Part shown: positions 1 to 7,146 of the stretch, piece after piece
Numbering within the stretch: the stretch's first letter is position 1
Layout of the letters: each line of letters begins with the position of its first letter
NCBI GenBank assembly: GCA_903896915.1
Contig: CAITZN010000279.1
Location: 1-8,022, forward strand
Length of the DNA: 8,022 nt
Reading direction: 5' to 3'
DNA from: an uncultured bacterium
GTDB taxonomy: Bacteria; Desulfobacterota; Desulfobulbia; Desulfobulbales; Desulfobulbaceae
The notes under the pieces: model-generated
Told to the model about the DNA's origin: nothing
The model's input: the letters and a program-made list of their open reading frames with translations, nothing else
The model's database searches: none
Program-made: the position numbers and the translations under genes

Positions 1-3000
1 CCGCATCAACACGGATTCACCTCGATAAATCTCGCCACGGCGCAAGAATGCTTTGTAAGCGTTTCCCACCCGCATGTAATCCTCTTCGTTGGTGAACAAA
101 ATGCGGTTGTCCTTCCCATTCAGCTCGCCTGGGCCATAGCCCAGGATCTCCGCCCAGGCGCGGTTAGTATGATCGATCTGCCGTCGGCCGTCTGGAGCGA
201 GATTAATGGTGGCTATCCCCAGCGAAGCATTGTGCAGGATCAAGTCGAGTTCGGTCAGGGTACGGTTGAGGGCGTAGGTTTCCTCTTTGACCCGGCCCTC
301 GAGTTCGGCGTAGAGAAGAGCATTTTCGATGGAAATTGCTGCCTGGGCGGACAGTAACCGCAAGAGCTCAATCCGTTCGTCGGTAAAGGCACCGACGGAG
401 AGGTTATTTTCCAAATAGAGCATACCAACCAGCTTGCCCTGGCGAACGATGGGCTCGCACAACACCGACAAAGGCTGATCTCGGAGCAGATAAGGGTCTT
501 GCGAGAACAAATTTTCTTGACGTGCGTCTTGAATAACCTGCGATTTTGCGGTCCGGCCGACATATTGAATCATTGACCTGGGGAGCGGCAGTTCGTCCTG
601 GTCCTTGATGGCGATGGCCCGCACATCGACCTCAATGGTTTGCCCGGCCAGGCCTTGGGCCTGGATGCTCAGCCCCTCGTCATTCTGCAAAATCAGCAGG
701 GCCTTTTGAGCCCCAGAATGCTCGATAACGATCTTCAACAAGGTCTTAATCATGTTACCGAATACGATTTCGCCGGAAATCGCCAGTGATGCCTGAGTGA
801 CAGCCAGAAGATCGAAGGCCGAAGTTGCTTGACTCCCGAAGGTCCGCCCAACCTGATCAACAGAGCCTATTCTGCTAACTAACGAGCACTGAGAATCTGT
901 CGCAGTGACGACCATCAACAGCAGCTCAGGAAACTCCGCCGCCAGATGCGCTGATTTGGCCGATGCCCCCCAGCGCTCATACAATTGGAGCGCTTGCTTG
1001 AGGTAGTAGGTAGCCAGCCGATCCTGCTGACGCTTGCTGTAGCAGCGGGCTGCCAACTCGTAGGCCAGGGCCTCTTCATGGAGGAAGCCGTTTGCCCGTG
1101 CATGGTCGATGGCCTGATCATAATAACGCATGGCCTGGTCTGACTTTCCGCTAGCCCGCAGACGTTCCGCTTCCACCAACAACCAATGGTGCTGATAGTT
1201 CATGGGAGCGTGAGCGGCCCAGTGCTCCAACTTCTTCTGATTTGCCGCCACGGTGCGCATGCTCCGTTGCCTGCCGTTGAGGATGGCTCCATCGGTATCG
1301 GCGAGCAGCGCCAAGGATTCGTAGAAATGGAAGAGGACAAAGGCGTGCATGCCAACGCCGCCTTTGAGATAGGCCTTGGCCTTCCCCGCGTTGATCCGTG
1401 CGTTGACCGGATCGGCGAAGAGGCAACTGAGCATCAGCTTTGCGACATAGAGCAGGAATAAGGTGCTGATGTCGTTGACCTTCAGGTGTTGCGACAGAGA
1501 CTCAGCCTCGTGATAGGCAGGTCCGCCCAGCACATGCGGCTGCGATGAGGAGTTAACCAAATTCAGGACAGTCTGCCAACAGAGGGCGTGCCAATACAGA
1601 GAAGAGCCGATCTGGAAACGTTGAAGGTCAAGGTGCGCCTTCTCCATCTCCGGCAGCAGGACATTCAAATTGCGACCAGTGTGAAACAAAGCCTGAATAT
1701 AGTTGTTGCGGGCATAGGATGCGTATTCAAAATCGCCCTTCTCCAACGACAGGGCATAGGTTTGTTCGAAAAGGGGGATGGTCTCCCGGAGAGGCTGCTC
1801 GAATTTCCGGATAATCCAAGCGGCAAAAAACAAAGGCTGCTGCAGATTGAGGTGGTGCTGTTTCGCCAAATTAATGGCGAACTCCCCGAATGCACACCCC
1901 TCCCTGATATTACCAAGCATGGCGCATTCGATGATGCCCCACCAGGAAAAACCATATCCGGCATCATGGGAATACCCATGGGCTATAAATTCACGGACCA
2001 TCTGGAAAACCGTCAGCGCCATTAATTCCTGGGAGGTCCAATAGGCGGGCGGGATGGTCCGGCCCAGTAAGTCCATCGCCGCCAGCTTGGTCGGGTCGGT
2101 CATGGCAGGCAAGGCGTAAAGATCGGACAGGCTTTTACCCCCCAGGGCAGCTTTCGTCTGGGTCAATCCGTCCATGACCTGAGAGGCGGTGGGGGCTTTC
2201 GGCAAATCTATGCTGAGCAGCCGCAGAGCGTGCAGGGCCACATCCACGGCTTCGGAAAGGCGGTTCTGGGCGACACGCGCCTGCAGCCTGATCTTAAAAG
2301 CATTAACCCGGTCCAGGGGGGCACTGCGGTGATCGAGGAAAGCGTCGATCCACAGTTCCATTAAATCATAGTCTTTGGTGAGAAAAGCAACTTCAGCTGC
2401 CAGCAGGTATAGCTCGGCGGTCTGGCTTGCCATCGACTGCCAGCAATCCGGAGGCTGCAACGCAAGCGCCATCTGGAAATAGTGAAGCGCCGTGGCATAG
2501 GCGGTGGCACTCTTCGCCCTCTTGCCGGCATTCAGGTTGATAAGGATCAAATCAATTTTCTGTTGTGCGTCGGTGATGAACCGCAGGCCAGCATTGTACT
2601 GATTGGCAATGTCGAAGATATGCGATTCTTGCTCTTCATCCGTAAATTCCGCCACCCATTTGCTGGCGATGCCGTAGTGGATTTTTTCGCTGGCGTTCTG
2701 GTCCAGCAAGCCATAGGCCGCCTGCCGCACACGATCATGGATGAACCGGTAATGCGCATTGGCCGTGTTGCTTTGCTGGCGAGCAACACGGTAGTTCTGG
2801 CCGAGGGGCACCAGAATGCCCTCCAGCAGCGCCAACTCGAGTTCCCCGGCCGCTTCATGAGCGGGTTTCTCCAGGATGGCCGACAGCGTGGAGAGCTCGA
2901 AGCGGTCGCCGATGCACGACGCATAGACCAGCGACCGTCGCGCTCCTTCAGGCAGCCTGCGGATTTTCGCGGTCATCAGGTCGATGACGTTATCGGCCAC

Positions 3001-4779
3001 ATTGCGGGATTCGATCTCGTCCTGCTGCCAGATCCAGTGACGGCTTTCCGGGCAAAAGCGAATCGCCGACTTCTCGTACAGATCGGTCAGAAATTGCACG
3101 AGAAAAAAGGCATTGCCCCGGGTCTTCTCGTACACCAGACGGGAGAGGTTTTCCACCCCGGAGGAGCCGTGCAAGGCATCCTTGACCAGGCAATGGACGT
3201 CACCCAAACGCAGCCCCAACAAATGGATGGTGTTGACGGTGCCCATCTCTTTCCTGATGCTATCGAGGGCAATGGCAAAGGGATGAGCGGTATGCACCTC
3301 GTTGTCACGGTAGGCACCGATCAACAGCAAGAACTGTATATTTTGATTGCCCATGACCGACTTGAGCAGAGACAGGGACCCGGCGTCGGCCCATTGCCAG
3401 TCATCGACAAAAACGACCAACGGATGGTCGTGCAGGCACACGGCCTGGAGAAATTTGCCGAACACGTAATTTAAGCGGTTAAAGGCTTGCTCGCCGGCCA
3501 GCGGCGGGACCTCAGGTTGGGGGCCGATAATCAATTCGACGGAGGGGATGAAGTCGGTGATGACCTTGCCGATACTACCGATGGCCTCGGCAATCCGTGT
3601 ACGCCAGAGAGCGAGTTCGGATTCCTCTTCCTTGAGGAGCAGATCGCAGAACTTTTCGAAGGCCAGTTTCCAGGCGGAGAACGGCACGTCACGCTGATAC
3701 TGGTCAAATTTTCCGGAAATAAAGTTACCGTGCTTCTCAGTCAGCGGTTTGTGGATCTCGTGGACCAAGGCACTTTTACCGGTGCCGGAAAAGCCGCTGA
3801 CCAGCAGCAGTTCGGCCTGCCCTTTGGCGACCCGGTCAAAGGCAGCCATAATCGTCAACAGTTCGTCTTCACGGCCATAAAGCTTTTGCGGAATCCGGAG
3901 CTGACTCGAGGCATCGTTTTTAGCCAGCGGGAAGTCGGCAACACGTCCGCTGTCTTGCAGTTGGGTGAGGCATATCCGCAGGTCATTTTCCAGTCCCCAG
4001 GCGCTCTGATAACGTTCATCCGCCATTTTTGCGAGCAGACGCATGATGATTTGCGACAGAACCGGCGGGATATCCGAGTTGACCTCGTGAGGTGGACGGG
4101 GCATCAGGGCGATATGGGCATGCACCAGCTCAATACCCTCCCGTGCGAGGAAGGGCAGCGTTCCGGTGAACATCTGGTAGAGGGTAATACCCAAGGAATA
4201 CAAGTCGGAGCGGCTGTCCACCTTCCGGTTGATGCGACCGGTCTGCTCAGGAGAGGCATAGGCCAGGGTGGTCCTCAGTTGCTTGACGCTCTGGAACTCC
4301 TGGCGTTCCTCATTCAGTTGCGAGGAAATGCCGAAATCGATGATCCGCAACACATCGGTCGTCCGGTTCCAGATGATATTGGCCGGATTGAAATCCATAT
4401 GGATAACAAAATGCTGGTGAATCTGGCCAAGAATATGGGCCATCCGGAGAGCCAGACGCAGCTTCTCCTCGATACCGATCGACTCGGCCTCGAGAATCCG
4501 GGCAAGTGGCTGGCCGCCAATATCCTCCATGACGATAACGACCGATCCCTGAACATCTTTCAGGCCATGGACCTTAATGACGCCCTCAATATCTTGCAGA
4601 CTGTTGATGACCTCATATTCCCGCTGAGACTGGGCGAAGGCATCGGAGTGCAAGTACTCCCTGCTCGTGATTTTCAAGATGACCGGCTGACCGTCGGCGA
4701 GATTTATGGCGCGGCAGACACGGGTGCGTCCCTCAGCATAGAGGTCGTCCGACAATTGAAAGTTAGAAATGGTCTGCAC
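1..4779 (-). CDS. Ser/Thr kinase - AAA ATPase - GAF - PAS multidomain signalling protein (partial, C-terminus outside window)
   Basis: Seen: 1593 codons without a stop, running off the left edge. GTG at 4779 is the only usable start after an in-frame TGA at 4827-4825. Kinase domain, about residues 8-265: Lys36 in VILKI, catalytic loop HMDFNPAN (His127, Asp129, Asn134), DFG 148-150, SPE to Glu178 and DLYSLG from Asp192. The glycine loop is degenerate and HRD reads HMD, so it is a non-RD kinase. AAA domain: GRE at 302-304, Walker A GFSGTGKS (329-336, Lys335) and Walker B ending DDWQWAD (459-465). A long helical, TPR-like stretch covers about 640-1290, then GAF about 1325-1490 and PAS from about 1505. 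No signal peptide or membrane segment was noticed. Family knowledge: this order matches the so-called trifunctional Ser/Thr kinase/ATP-binding/sensor histidine kinase proteins, usually about 1700-2000 residues; FISGKFDQ after Walker A is typical. Inference: a cytosolic sensor. The output (histidine kinase, GGDEF or other) is not visible. Confidence 0.93.
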   Translation of the reverse strand, partial: MQTISNFQLSDDLYAEGRTRVCRAINLADGQPVILKITSREYLHSDAFAQSQREYEVINSLQDIEGVIKVHGLKDVQGSVVIVMEDIGGQPLARILEAESIGIEEKLRLALRMAHILGQIHQHFVIHMDFNPANIIWNRTTDVLRIIDFGISSQLNEERQEFQSVKQLRTTLAYASPEQTGRINRKVDSRSDLYSLGITLYQMFTGTLPFLAREGIELVHAHIALMPRPPHEVNSDIPPVLSQIIMRLLAKMADERYQSAWGLENDLRICLTQLQDSGRVADFPLAKNDASSQLRIPQKLYGREDELLTIMAAFDRVAKGQAELLLVSGFSGTGKSALVHEIHKPLTEKHGNFISGKFDQYQRDVPFSAWKLAFEKFCDLLLKEEESELALWRTRIAEAIGSIGKVITDFIPSVELIIGPQPEVPPLAGEQAFNRLNYVFGKFLQAVCLHDHPLVVFVDDWQWADAGSLSLLKSVMGNQNIQFLLLIGAYRDNEVHTAHPFAIALDSIRKEMGTVNTIHLLGLRLGDVHCLVKDALHGSSGVENLSRLVYEKTRGNAFFLVQFLTDLYEKSAIRFCPESRHWIWQQDEIESRNVADNVIDLMTAKIRRLPEGARRSLVYASCIGDRFELSTLSAILEKPAHEAAGELELALLEGILVPLGQNYRVARQQSNTANAHYRFIHDRVRQAAYGLLDQNASEKIHYGIASKWVAEFTDEEQESHIFDIANQYNAGLRFITDAQQKIDLILINLNAGKRAKSATAYATALHYFQMALALQPPDCWQSMASQTAELYLLAAEVAFLTKDYDLMELWIDAFLDHRSAPLDRVNAFKIRLQARVAQNRLSEAVDVALHALRLLSIDLPKAPTASQVMDGLTQTKAALGGKSLSDLYALPAMTDPTKLAAMDLLGRTIPPAYWTSQELMALTVFQMVREFIAHGYSHDAGYGFSWWGIIECAMLGNIREGCAFGEFAINLAKQHHLNLQQPLFFAAWIIRKFEQPLRETIPLFEQTYALSLEKGDFEYASYARNNYIQALFHTGRNLNVLLPEMEKAHLDLQRFQIGSSLYWHALCWQTVLNLVNSSSQPHVLGGPAYHEAESLSQHLKVNDISTLFLLYVAKLMLSCLFADPVNARINAGKAKAYLKGGVGMHAFVLFHFYESLALLADTDGAILNGRQRSMRTVAANQKKLEHWAAHAPMNYQHHWLLVEAERLRASGKSDQAMRYYDQAIDHARANGFLHEEALAYELAARCYSKRQQDRLATYYLKQALQLYERWGASAKSAHLAAEFPELLLMVVTATDSQCSLVSRIGSVDQVGRTFGSQATSAFDLLAVTQASLAISGEIVFGNMIKTLLKIVIEHSGAQKALLILQNDEGLSIQAQGLAGQTIEVDVRAIAIKDQDELPLPRSMIQYVGRTAKSQVIQDARQENLFSQDPYLLRDQPLSVLCEPIVRQGKLVGMLYLENNLSVGAFTDERIELLRLLSAQAAISIENALLYAELEGRVKEETYALNRTLTELDLILHNASLGIATINLAPDGRRQIDHTNRAWAEILGYGPGELNGKDNRILFTNEEDYMRVGNAYKAFLRRGEIYRGESVLMR

Positions 4780-4788
4780 AGTTTTATA

Positions 4789-4793
4789 CTCCT
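4789..4793 (-). promoter_or_regulatory. Ribosome binding site of the kinase gene, supporting the GTG start
   Basis: The minus strand reads AGGAG followed by nine bases and then GTG at 4779. No ATG, GTG or TTG lies in frame between this GTG and the upstream stop, so the site fixes the start. No convincing promoter was found upstream. Confidence 0.75.
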
Positions 4794-4849
4794 GGCTCCA
4801 GGTGCACGGTAGATGGCGTTTGCTTCATCCGTCGCGTCCTTCGAGTTCG

Positions 4850-5395
4850 TTAATCATGTTTCACCTGGTGCGGAGGGAACGGAAAGATGTCGACGATCGG
4901 CTCGTAGAGGGGCACGTCCCCGGAAGGTACGCCTACGGAAGTCAGCAGGCTCTGCCATCTGTTCAAGGTGGCGTTATACAGATAATCGAACTGCAGCATC
5001 GATATATAAAGTGGATAGTGCAGCAGCAGAACCAGCTTCTGGGAAACCACCGGCAAGCCGAGCGGCAGGTGGAACGCCTACGGACAAGGGCATTTTTGGA
5101 TGTCACATCCAGGTTTGGCTTCCAGCTCCGACAGGCACAGAGCAAAACCTTTTTGCCCCAAACACAATCACCAACCTACTGCGTTGATCAACTTTTACGG
5201 AAGATTCGGGGGCAGCACCTTGAAAGTGAAGATCAGCGCATTGGAGTCCAGCTAGTGCAGCGATCCCTGGTGCTCGACCAGCGTCTCAAAAGTTGCCAAA
5301 TGACCTGGCCTGGACAAAAAGAAACCTGTGCCAGCAAGGGAAACAGGCCTCCAAGGCGAAGCAAGAAAATCGCTCAAAGCAAACAGATACATGCA
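4850..5395 (-). pseudogene. Possible decayed gene, or small hypothetical gene at its 3' end
   Basis: I do not recognise this sequence. In one minus-strand frame the last 76 codons (5077-4850, ending in TAA) are open and rich in CTG, GTC, ATC, GAC and CCG codons, as in the neighbouring real genes. They read as a partly hydrophobic peptide (LVLLLHYPLYISMLQFDYLY) ending in a proline-rich tail (FPFPPHQ). The same frame continues upstream with coding-like stretches such as LDSNALIFTFKVLPP, but is broken by TAG 5254-5252, TAA 5197-5195, TGA 5170-5168 and TAG 5080-5078. The only start for the open tail is a TTG at 5056 without a clear ribosome binding site. Inference: the remnant of a gene that once preceded the kinase gene. 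Alternatives are a genuine short protein of about 68 residues, or chance. The exactly opposed plus-strand frame is long and Gln-rich, which is what CTG-rich minus-strand coding would produce. Confidence 0.27.
4926..5084. repeat. Pair of 14-base near-identical direct repeats, 145 bases apart
   Basis: Copies lie at 4926-4939 (GGTACGCCTACGGA) and 5071-5084 (GGAACGCCTACGGA), with one mismatch. The offset is not a multiple of three, so they are not a repeated peptide in one frame. No further copies were noticed in the gap. This may be chance or a trace of a local duplication in the decayed region. Confidence 0.35.
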
Positions 5396-5728
5396 TTATC
5401 TCACGGCCTCAACAAAAGTCAACACCCAGAATCCACCACCTCCTTTGAAGCATACCTTGCCAACCAAAATGAGCCTCGGTTTTTCAAAACGCCTATCGGT
5501 TATTGCGGGTCGATTGTGTCGCCGGACATGCAGCCCCCCCCTGATAGCCCAAACTGCCGAATTCTGGACAGACCATCCCCTTGTCCTCCTCCATCAATGC
5601 TGACTGGCTTGCAAAAAAGCCGAGCAACTTGCGGTTCATTTCGTCAAGACCTTATGATACACGTCTGAAATCGGAACAAAGGCATTGCCACCCACCCCGC
5701 ATCGTGCGAGCCAACCACCAAGCGACAC
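5396..5728. other. Gap without a supportable gene
   Basis: This 333-base stretch lies downstream of the EF-hand-protein gene and upstream of the possible pseudogene. Open frames exist on both strands, including a plus-strand one starting at a GTG at 5328, but none has a ribosome binding site, recognisable motif or coding-like codon use. It holds an eight-C tract (5534-5541), a small hairpin GGCTT-GCAAAA-AAGCC at 5606-5621, and two loosely similar 20-base units between about 5467 and 5508. A minus-strand AAGGAGGT near 5440 is not followed by a useful open frame. No tRNA, rRNA or insertion sequence ends were seen. Confidence 0.5.
5613..5634 (-). terminator. Weak candidate intrinsic terminator for the EF-hand-protein gene
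   Basis: On the minus strand a short imperfect stem (CCG...CGG, 5634-5620) is followed by C and six T residues (5618-5613), about 95 bases after the stop codon of the gene ending at 5729. The stem is short with a bulge, so termination would be inefficient at best. Confidence 0.22.
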
Positions 5729-6811
5729 TCAGGCGACCAGATCGAGCTGCTGCACCGTCCCTGCCCCGCCCTGTTCCCGCAAAAAAATCCCGGTGGAGCG
5801 AACCTGCCCCTGCAACTCATTACTGCCATCCTTGATGGCAAAAGGGGTAGCGATCCTGCCGAGATAGATAGCGCCTACCCCTTTAGCTCCTAACGCCACC
5901 AACTGATCGGCACCGGAGGCTGCCTTCGTCCATATCCGCAAACGGGAAAATACCGCATCATTTTCATCGATCCACCCGTTATGGTCGCGATCATAAGCGG
6001 CCAGCTCAGCAAAACCATCGCCGCTCAAGGCTCCAAACAGTTCGCTGCCATCGTTGACGATACCATCGTTATTGACATCGAGAGTTAAAAAACCGGAACC
6101 GGGAGCAACGAAAGAAATATATTCTTTGCTGCCGTCGGCATTGATATCGAAACTAAATTTATCAGGGGTCAGCTGTGCGGCGGTTCCTGAAAAATTGATA
6201 ACCAAAGGATCTTTGAGGGCGTCACCGGCACGAAAACTTTCATGTAAGGTGCTAGTGAAACTGCGACTCAGATTCAGCTCCACCGCGATATCTATCTGCT
6301 GCCCGTCAGAGGTCTGGACCACTCCCTGGGCGCTGAACTGCGAGGTTTCGGATTCATGGTAGGTTTCGTGGCGTTCATAGCGAACCCCCCATCCCTCGCC
6401 AGGTTGCGCTGCGGGGTTTTGTTTGATAGCGGATGGTATTTCTGTAGAACCAGCCTGCTGGCCAACAGAACGGGAATCAAAAAACTTCATCTTCCGCCCG
6501 GTCAATTTCTCAAAAAAGGCTCTCAGAATCTGCAAGTTGAGATCTGTCAGCAAACCGTCCTCTTCACCAACAGGTTCTGTCTGATTTTGTTCCGTGACTT
6601 TCTGCCGGCCCTCGACTGACAGGGAAACCTTAACAGCCTGCTCGGCAAGCGCCATTGCCTTGGCTTCCATTTTTACATCCTGCCGATTCTCCCAATCAAT
6701 CCTAACGGGCTCCTTTCCCTGTTGCCAGGTGGTAAGCGATTCCTGGCGTTCGGAATATTCGACGGCGGTGTGGGCACTGGTAAATTGGATGGCTGATTCT
6801 GCGATTTTCAT
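5729..6811 (-). CDS. Hypothetical protein with EF-hand-like, RTX-associated calcium-binding module (360 aa)
   Basis: Function unknown. Residues 1-170 are polar and largely helical in character, with no signal peptide, lipobox or membrane segment. Residues about 200-295 hold three Asp/Asn-rich loops: FDINADGS (221-228); LDVNNDGIVNDGSELFG (244-260), a near-canonical EF-hand loop D-x-N-x-D-G ending in Glu; and YDRDHNGWIDENDAVF (273-288), followed by LRIW. Family knowledge: the run from LDVNNDG through NGWIDENDAVF is a recurrent module of RTX/haemolysin-type and related proteins, where it binds Ca2+. The N-terminus (MKIAESAIQF, then a SERQESL stretch) resembles, from memory, a conserved uncharacterised family in proteobacteria. 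Start: ATG 6811 has a GGAAGG-type ribosome binding site; the frame stays open to 6931, but those 40 residues look non-coding. It is monocistronic and divergent from the TorD gene. Inference: a soluble calcium-binding protein, cytosolic or exported by a leaderless route. Confidence 0.85.
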   Translation of the reverse strand: MKIAESAIQFTSAHTAVEYSERQESLTTWQQGKEPVRIDWENRQDVKMEAKAMALAEQAVKVSLSVEGRQKVTEQNQTEPVGEEDGLLTDLNLQILRAFFEKLTGRKMKFFDSRSVGQQAGSTEIPSAIKQNPAAQPGEGWGVRYERHETYHESETSQFSAQGVVQTSDGQQIDIAVELNLSRSFTSTLHESFRAGDALKDPLVINFSGTAAQLTPDKFSFDINADGSKEYISFVAPGSGFLTLDVNNDGIVNDGSELFGALSGDGFAELAAYDRDHNGWIDENDAVFSRLRIWTKAASGADQLVALGAKGVGAIYLGRIATPFAIKDGSNELQGQVRSTGIFLREQGGAGTVQQLDLVA

Positions 6812-6817
6812 GACATA

Positions 6818-6825
6818 CCTTCCCT
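6818..6825 (-). promoter_or_regulatory. Ribosome binding site deciding the start of the EF-hand-protein gene
   Basis: The minus strand reads AGGGAAGG, six bases before ATG 6811-6809. The upstream in-frame ATG (6871-6869) and the far upstream start at 6931 lack a site of this quality, so the 360-residue form is preferred. Confidence 0.6.
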
Positions 6826-6946
6826 GGTTATCATTATTTTGAGGCGAGCACGAAAGAGAGTTGTTTTTCATCCCTGAACAAACAATTCCCCTTATCGTCT
6901 TTTCGACCAGGGCTGACAAAACCTTTAGCAAGAAGTATAGGTATCT

Positions 6947-6972
6947 TGTAGTATAAAAGATTATATGCTACA
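6947..6972. repeat. Imperfect inverted repeat, possible operator
   Basis: The plus strand reads TGTAG TATAA, spacer AAGA, TTATA, unpaired TG, then CTACA. The two arms pair over 10 bases with a two-base bulge. It covers the minus-strand TATAAT, so a protein bound here could control transcription of the EF-hand-protein gene. As RNA it is AU-rich with no following T-run in either direction, so a terminator is less likely. Confidence 0.45.
6960..6965 (-). promoter_or_regulatory. Candidate -10 box for the EF-hand-protein gene
   Basis: The minus strand reads a perfect TATAAT, about 150 bases before the start codon. The hexamer 17 bases upstream (AAATTT) is a poor -35 match, so an activator or another nearby box (TATACT, slightly downstream) may be used instead. 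Confidence 0.3.
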
Positions 6973-7033
6973 GTGTGACCGAAAATTTTAGAAATACAGA
7001 TGACACTCCGGATAAAAAAACCTCAACAACATT

Positions 7034-7062
7034 TTGGAATCAATCGCAATCCACGCTATTGT
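7034..7062 (+). promoter_or_regulatory. Candidate sigma-70 promoter for the torD-like unit
   Basis: TTGGAA (7034-7039) and TATTGT (7057-7062) each match the consensus at four of six positions and are separated by exactly 17 bases. This would give a leader of roughly 75-80 bases before the ATG at 7147. Confidence 0.33.
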
Positions 7063-7146
7063 CCCATCATCCATCTTCCCCAAATATCCGATACGCTCAT
7101 CCTGATTTCTCGTCACCAATTCTCTTATTAGATTAGACACGGTCCA

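Larger units (their letters stand above)
6812..7146. other. Divergent intergenic regulatory region
   Basis: This 335-base AT-rich region separates the minus-strand EF-hand-protein gene from the plus-strand TorD-family gene, so it should contain the promoters of both. Between 6935 and 6970 the minus strand has several -10-like boxes (TATAAT and two TATACT), and an inverted repeat lies over the first. A plus-strand sigma-70-like pair lies at 7034-7062. I see no convincing ORF, tRNA, riboswitch or strong intrinsic terminator in it. Confidence 0.7.

Noticed and set aside
2482..4812. Two long plus-strand open frames (2482-3474 and 3487-4812) opposite the kinase gene
   Set aside because: They lie wholly (the second almost wholly) antisense to a minus-strand frame with clear kinase and Walker motifs, and their compositions show no domain of their own; they are shadows of a coding strand rich in CTG and poor in TTA, CTA and TCA codons.
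4825..4857. Ten-codon minus-strand ORF (MINELEGRDG) just before the kinase gene, possible leader peptide
   Set aside because: It is too short to judge, the spacing to its AGGTGA is only three bases, and no attenuator structure follows.
5142..5156. Perfect hairpin GCAAAA-CCT-TTTTGC
   Set aside because: The stem is only six mostly A-T pairs with no T-run after it, so it is not a credible terminator.
5267..5281. Hairpin CTGGT-GCTCG-ACCAG
   Set aside because: A five-base stem is expected by chance at this length scale and no context gives it a role.
5467..5508. Two adjacent 20-base units resembling each other
   Set aside because: They agree at only about 13 of 20 positions, with no third copy; too weak to call a tandem repeat or CRISPR.
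5328..5603. Plus-strand 91-codon frame starting with GTG
   Set aside because: No ribosome binding site, low-complexity proline-rich product, and codon use unlike the real genes.
4769..5668. Plus-strand 299-codon open frame across the gap
   Set aside because: It overlaps the start of the kinase gene, has no ribosome binding site, and its Gln/Arg-rich product is what antisense of CTG-rich sequence looks like. No motif is recognisable.
6812..6931. N-terminal extension of the EF-hand protein by 40 residues
   Set aside because: The extension lacks a good ribosome binding site and looks like translated intergenic DNA, whereas ATG 6811 has a proper site.
7034..7050. Sigma-54-like element TTGGAATCAATCGCA
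   Set aside because: GG and GC are separated by eight bases rather than ten, so it does not fit a -24/-12 promoter.
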